Below, one piece after another: positions 60,788-64,000 of a stretch of DNA of 64,000 bases. Under the pieces are notes generated by a model. That model saw only the letters and a list, made by a program, of their open reading frames with translations, ran no database searches and was not told the DNA's origin. Position 1 is the first letter of the stretch. Each line of letters starts with the position of its first letter. The DNA is from JAFLCL01 sp039809495 (lineage in GTDB: Bacteria; Myxococcota_A; Polyangia; Polyangiales; Sandaracinaceae). The stretch spans positions 1 through 64,000 of the forward strand of contig JBDHVC010000010.1 in the NCBI GenBank assembly GCA_039809495.1, read 5' to 3'. Made by a program: the position numbers and the translations under genes.

Positions 60788-63700
60788 GGACGGCGTCGCG
60801 GGCGCCTCGACGGAGCGGGCTCGGGGGTCGTGCTCGCGCTTGTCGGACTCGCCCTCCGCGTCGGTCGTGGTGGCCTCGTCCGAGGGCGGCTCGGGCGGCT
60901 CGGCGTGGGCGAAGTCGGTCGCGACGAGGCGCGCCTCGATGTAGCGGCGCATGTAGGGGAGCGCCTGGCTGTAGCGGCCCTCCGCGTCGAGGGCGCGCGA
61001 GAGGAAGTAGTACGCCTCCGGGTGACGCTCGACGTAGTCCTCGTCCGTGCGGACGAGATCCTCGAGCGTCTCGGCCGCCGCCCGGTTCTGCGAGGGCGAG
61101 CCGCGGCCGGCCTTGTAGAGGAGGAAGCCGTAGAGCAGCCGCATCGAGGGGCCGCTGTGCATGCGGAGCGGGGAGGGGATGTCCTCCATCGCCATGAGCG
61201 CGGCCCCGTAGTTGCCTTGGTCGATCGAGGCCCGGACGCGATCGAAGCCGCCCGTGAGCCGCTCGGCGCTCGCGCGATCGAGCTCGGGCCCGGGGATCGG
61301 CGGCTCGACGCGGAGCGAGGGCTCGTGCTCGCTCGAGAGCAGGTGCGTGAGCACCTCGAGCGCGACGGCCGTCTCCCGCGCGCGCCCCGCCTGCTGCGAC
61401 TGCTCGATGAACTCCGCCGCCTGATCGTAGCGACCATGCGCGACGAGCGACATGGAGAGCTCGGCGAGGTTGCGCGCGCGCTCGTCGCCCGATCCGAAGC
61501 CGGCGAGGACGGGCTCGAGGCGCGCGAACGGCCACTGGTGCGAGTAGACCGTCGAGAGGTACCCCTCGTAGCGAGCGAAGCCGATGAGGTCGCGCGGCGC
61601 CGCGAATTCGATCACGGCGTTGTCGTCGGTGTTGATCTCGACGGGCCTGCGGACGCAGTCGGGCGCGTCGCAGCTCGTCACGTTGGTCGAGCTCCAGATC
61701 GTCTCCCACGTGGCGTCGCGGCCGGTCCCCCTCCGTCGCTCCTCGATCTGGGTGTAGGTCATCACCTCGTCGCGCGTCGCGAGCAGCGTGCGGGCGAAGA
61801 TGTCGAACGGCGCGTGGATGTCGGCGCGCTCGAGCTGCGCCGCGACGCTCATCCGACCGGGGACGGAGAGCCCCCAGCCCCGGCGCAGGCGCTCGAGGTC
61901 GAGCGGGAGCGGCGCGTCCGAGCCGAGCACGACCGTGTCGGAGGAGTGGTCGTCGGCCGCGAAGACGATGACGTTGCGGTAGACCTGCGCGAAGGTCCGG
62001 AAGATGACCTTGATGTTCTCGGGGCTCATCTCGTAGAGCTGGACCCACTGGCAGTAGATGCCGCCGGGGCGCAGCCTCCGCTTCGCGATGCGGAAGTGAT
62101 CGAGCGTGAAGAGATCGGAGACGCCGGTGATCCACGGGTTCGACGGCTCGCTGATGATCACGTCGTAGGAGCGGTCGGTCGACGCGAGGTAATTGCGGCC
62201 GTCGTCGTTGATGATCGAGAGGCGATCCATCTCGACGTAGGGGAAGTGATCGAGGCGGTAGTCGAGGAGGTTGACGTCCTCGAAGAAGCGCGCGGCCTCG
62301 GGGATGGCGCGCTCGAGCTCGAGCACGTCCACCGAGCGGACGGGGAACGAGAGCGTCGTGCCGACGCTGACGCCCGAGCCGAACCCGACGATCGCGACGT
62401 CGAGATCGGTCGGACCGTCCTGGTGAAAGAGCAGGGGGAGCGCGGCGACCGAGATCTGGGTCGGCATGTCGTCGCCGTTCGAGGCGTCGACCTTCCCGTT
62501 GTTCTTCAGGGCGAAGTGGTGGCCCCACCGCTCGACCGTGACCGTCGTCGAGAGGCCGTCGTGGTAGTAGACGAGATCGGGCTGACCCCAGCTCCCGGGA
62601 TCGAGCATGCCGGCCGCGAGCGAGACGCGAAAGACGCCGAGCGTCATCTGCGTCTGGTTCCACCGGATGTCGGGTCGCGCGGACCCGAGCCAGAGCAGCG
62701 CGAGCATCGCGGGGATCGCGGGCGCGAGGACGTAGACCGTGGCCGCGTGCCACATCGGGAGATCCCGCCCACGCTCGCCCGCCTCGCCCTCGCGAGCGTC
62801 CTTCGAGCCCTCCGTCGAGGCGCCCTCGGGCTCCGTGGCGCCGGCGATGAGCATCGCGAGCGCGAGGAGCATGTTGAGCACGATGCCGACGTGGAGCGTG
62901 CGCTCCATGCCGATGAGGGGCATGAGCACGAACCCGGGCAGCCACGAGCCGACGATCGAGCCGACGGTGTTGCCGGAGTAGACGACCGCGACGTCCTCCG
63001 CGATCGCGTCGCCGCCCTCGGTCCAGACGCGCAACGCCAGCGGGTACATCGCGCCCATCCCGAGCGTCGCCGGCAGCGTGCAGAGCATCGCCGTGAGGAA
63101 CATGAAGAATTGGACGAGCCCGACGTTCGAGGGGAGGTCGGAGACGGACACGACGAGCTGCGCGAACGCGTAGGGGATCTCGTCCTGCCAGAAGTACGAG
63201 ACGACCGTCGCGAGCCCGATGAAGAGCTGAACCACGGCGAGCAGGAGGACCGGGGTGCGCCGCAGGGCGAGCGTCACCGCGAGGAAGACGGAGACCGCGA
63301 CGACGACCGACGCGATGATCTTGGGGAGGTAGCCGGTCGAGAAGTAGGTGACGTTGAGGAGCGCGACGACCGCGGGGACGAGCGTCATCACGAGGCCGGG
63401 GACGGTCGACTCGTCCGCCGAGCCCCCGAGCACGGCGTTCATCTGCGTGCGTCGCCGCGCGTAGAGCCCGAGCGCGACGAGGAGCACGATGGGGAGCAGG
63501 CTCACGCCGAGGAAGGTCGCGATCGAGCCGTGGTGTTGCTGGCTGTCGATGCGGATCTCGAGCGCCCAGGGCGCGTTGGCGAGGAGCGAGAGGAGGGCGG
63601 TCGTGGCGCCGATGCCGACGAGCGGTCGGCTCTTCGTGCCGAGGAGCGAGCTCATCGCGGCGCTCCCGATCGCGATGCCGACGAGGAAGGTCTCGAGGAT

Positions 63701-64000
63701 GAGCGCGAACGAGTAGACGGAGCTCCCGATCGTCATCGCGAGCGCGCGCGACCAGACGACCTCGTAGCAGAGGGCCGCCGTGCCCGAGAGGGCGAAGCAG
63801 TAGAACGCGGCCTTGCGCGCGATCGGGGGGATCGGGCTCTCGCTCGCGCGGGGAGATCCGTTCGCGCTCGCGGCGCGCTCCCGCTCGGCCTCGTCTCGCC
63901 TCGCCGGCCCGCTCGCCTCGGCCGCGCCCGTCGCGCGCTCGCTCGCCCCGCGCGCTTGGGAAGCGCGCCCCTTCTTCCCGCGCTTCTCGCGGGGGAGCGG
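60773..64000 (-). CDS. Membrane spermidine-synthase-like protein with TPR tail, N-terminus cut by window edge
   Basis: At least 1075 residues. The frame stays open from 63736 to the window edge, and the extra 88 codons include AAFYCFALSGTAALCYEVVW, the usual first TM of this family, so the start is beyond 64000. There are roughly a dozen TM helices, followed by a spermidine synthase-like Rossmann domain (VAIVGFGSGVSVG, DVLELERAIPEAARFF, DVIISEPSNPWITGV) and C-terminal helical/TPR repeats ending in a charged tail. Canonical polyamine-binding residues are not evident, so true aminopropyltransferase activity is doubtful. A 15-base triplicate overlaps its stop. Confidence 0.87.
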   Translation of the reverse strand, partial: PLPREKRGKKGRASQARGASERATGAAEASGPARRDEAERERAASANGSPRASESPIPPIARKAAFYCFALSGTAALCYEVVWSRALAMTIGSSVYSFALILETFLVGIAIGSAAMSSLLGTKSRPLVGIGATTALLSLLANAPWALEIRIDSQQHHGSIATFLGVSLLPIVLLVALGLYARRRTQMNAVLGGSADESTVPGLVMTLVPAVVALLNVTYFSTGYLPKIIASVVVAVSVFLAVTLALRRTPVLLLAVVQLFIGLATVVSYFWQDEIPYAFAQLVVSVSDLPSNVGLVQFFMFLTAMLCTLPATLGMGAMYPLALRVWTEGGDAIAEDVAVVYSGNTVGSIVGSWLPGFVLMPLIGMERTLHVGIVLNMLLALAMLIAGATEPEGASTEGSKDAREGEAGERGRDLPMWHAATVYVLAPAIPAMLALLWLGSARPDIRWNQTQMTLGVFRVSLAAGMLDPGSWGQPDLVYYHDGLSTTVTVERWGHHFALKNNGKVDASNGDDMPTQISVAALPLLFHQDGPTDLDVAIVGFGSGVSVGTTLSFPVRSVDVLELERAIPEAARFFEDVNLLDYRLDHFPYVEMDRLSIINDDGRNYLASTDRSYDVIISEPSNPWITGVSDLFTLDHFRIAKRRLRPGGIYCQWVQLYEMSPENIKVIFRTFAQVYRNVIVFAADDHSSDTVVLGSDAPLPLDLERLRRGWGLSVPGRMSVAAQLERADIHAPFDIFARTLLATRDEVMTYTQIEERRRGTGRDATWETIWSSTNVTSCDAPDCVRRPVEINTDDNAVIEFAAPRDLIGFARYEGYLSTVYSHQWPFARLEPVLAGFGSGDERARNLAELSMSLVAHGRYDQAAEFIEQSQQAGRARETAVALEVLTHLLSSEHEPSLRVEPPIPGPELDRASAERLTGGFDRVRASIDQGNYGAALMAMEDIPSPLRMHSGPSMRLLYGFLLYKAGRGSPSQNRAAAETLEDLVRTDEDYVERHPEAYYFLSRALDAEGRYSQALPYMRRYIEARLVATDFAHAEPPEPPSDEATTTDAEGESDKREHDPRARSVEAPATPSTQLE

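Overview
The window is a compact, very GC-rich chromosomal segment from a deltaproteobacterium of the myxobacterial type, probably Polyangiales-like. This rests on the gene content: Hanks-type Ser/Thr kinases, very large kinase/AAA/TPR proteins, an FHA-GGDEF protein, many proline-rich or cysteine-rich lipoproteins, a two-subunit methylmalonyl-CoA mutase and the gap-pgk-tpi-secG and nrdR-ribD-ribE-ribBA blocks. Base composition is strongly third-position GC-biased throughout, which creates long antisense open frames that are not genes. I see no tRNA, rRNA, CRISPR array, prophage or insertion sequence, and no stretch over 300 bases lacks a gene.

Layout. 1-2763 (minus): histidine degradation, hutU followed by hutI (hutI runs off the left edge). 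2817-4429 (plus): a radical SAM/SPASM-like enzyme translationally coupled to a proline-rich lipoprotein. 4538-6843 (minus): a metallophosphatase/tetraheme cytochrome c fusion and an RlpA-like protein. 7072-10010 (plus): the rpsP-khpA-rimM-trmD-RNA methyltransferase-rplS translation block. 10038-11151 (minus): a MoeB/ThiF-like E1 enzyme and a small companion. 11373-15411 (plus): a Ser/Thr kinase with two lipoproteins built from one repeated domain. 15664-17705: ddl and, convergently, a duplicated-domain lipoprotein. 17815-20007: a HARE-HTH protein with a decayed Mrr-like nuclease fold. 20095-24653: mutA-mutB-meaB. 24832-27126: FHA-GGDEF and a penicillin-binding protein. 27305-36437: valS, a response regulator, trmB, a zinc-ribbon/ATPase/TPR protein, a YciO-type protein and a macro-like/CarD-like fusion. 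36564-41878: a repeat-containing hypothetical, xthA, an M48 membrane peptidase, a Cys-rich lipoprotein and a polysaccharide export lipoprotein. 42064-46154: a small conserved-looking protein, then gap-pgk-tpiA-secG. 46188-59735 (all minus): sensor kinase, cysteine desulfurase, mnmA, a lipoprotein, an rRNA/tRNA uracil methyltransferase, nrdR-ribD-ribE-ribBA and a 1313-residue kinase/cyclase-like/AAA/TPR protein. 59836-64000: mazG (plus) and a membrane spermidine-synthase-like/TPR fusion (minus) that runs off the right edge.

Most genes are housekeeping and tightly packed, with ATGA or GTGA stop/start overlaps that suggest translational coupling. Two signals stand out at the DNA level. One is a family of intergenic elements of roughly 110-170 bp with a palindromic core (CACGAA...TTCGTG), in six copies, four of them between convergent genes. 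The other is a recurring -10-like hexamer placed exactly 6-7 bases before the start codon of eight unrelated genes, which predicts widespread leaderless transcription. At the protein level the most unusual items are the radical SAM/lipoprotein pair, two riboflavin enzymes whose zinc-binding residues are gone, the HARE-HTH/pseudo-nuclease, the macro-like/CarD-like fusion and the kinase-linked repeated-domain lipoproteins.
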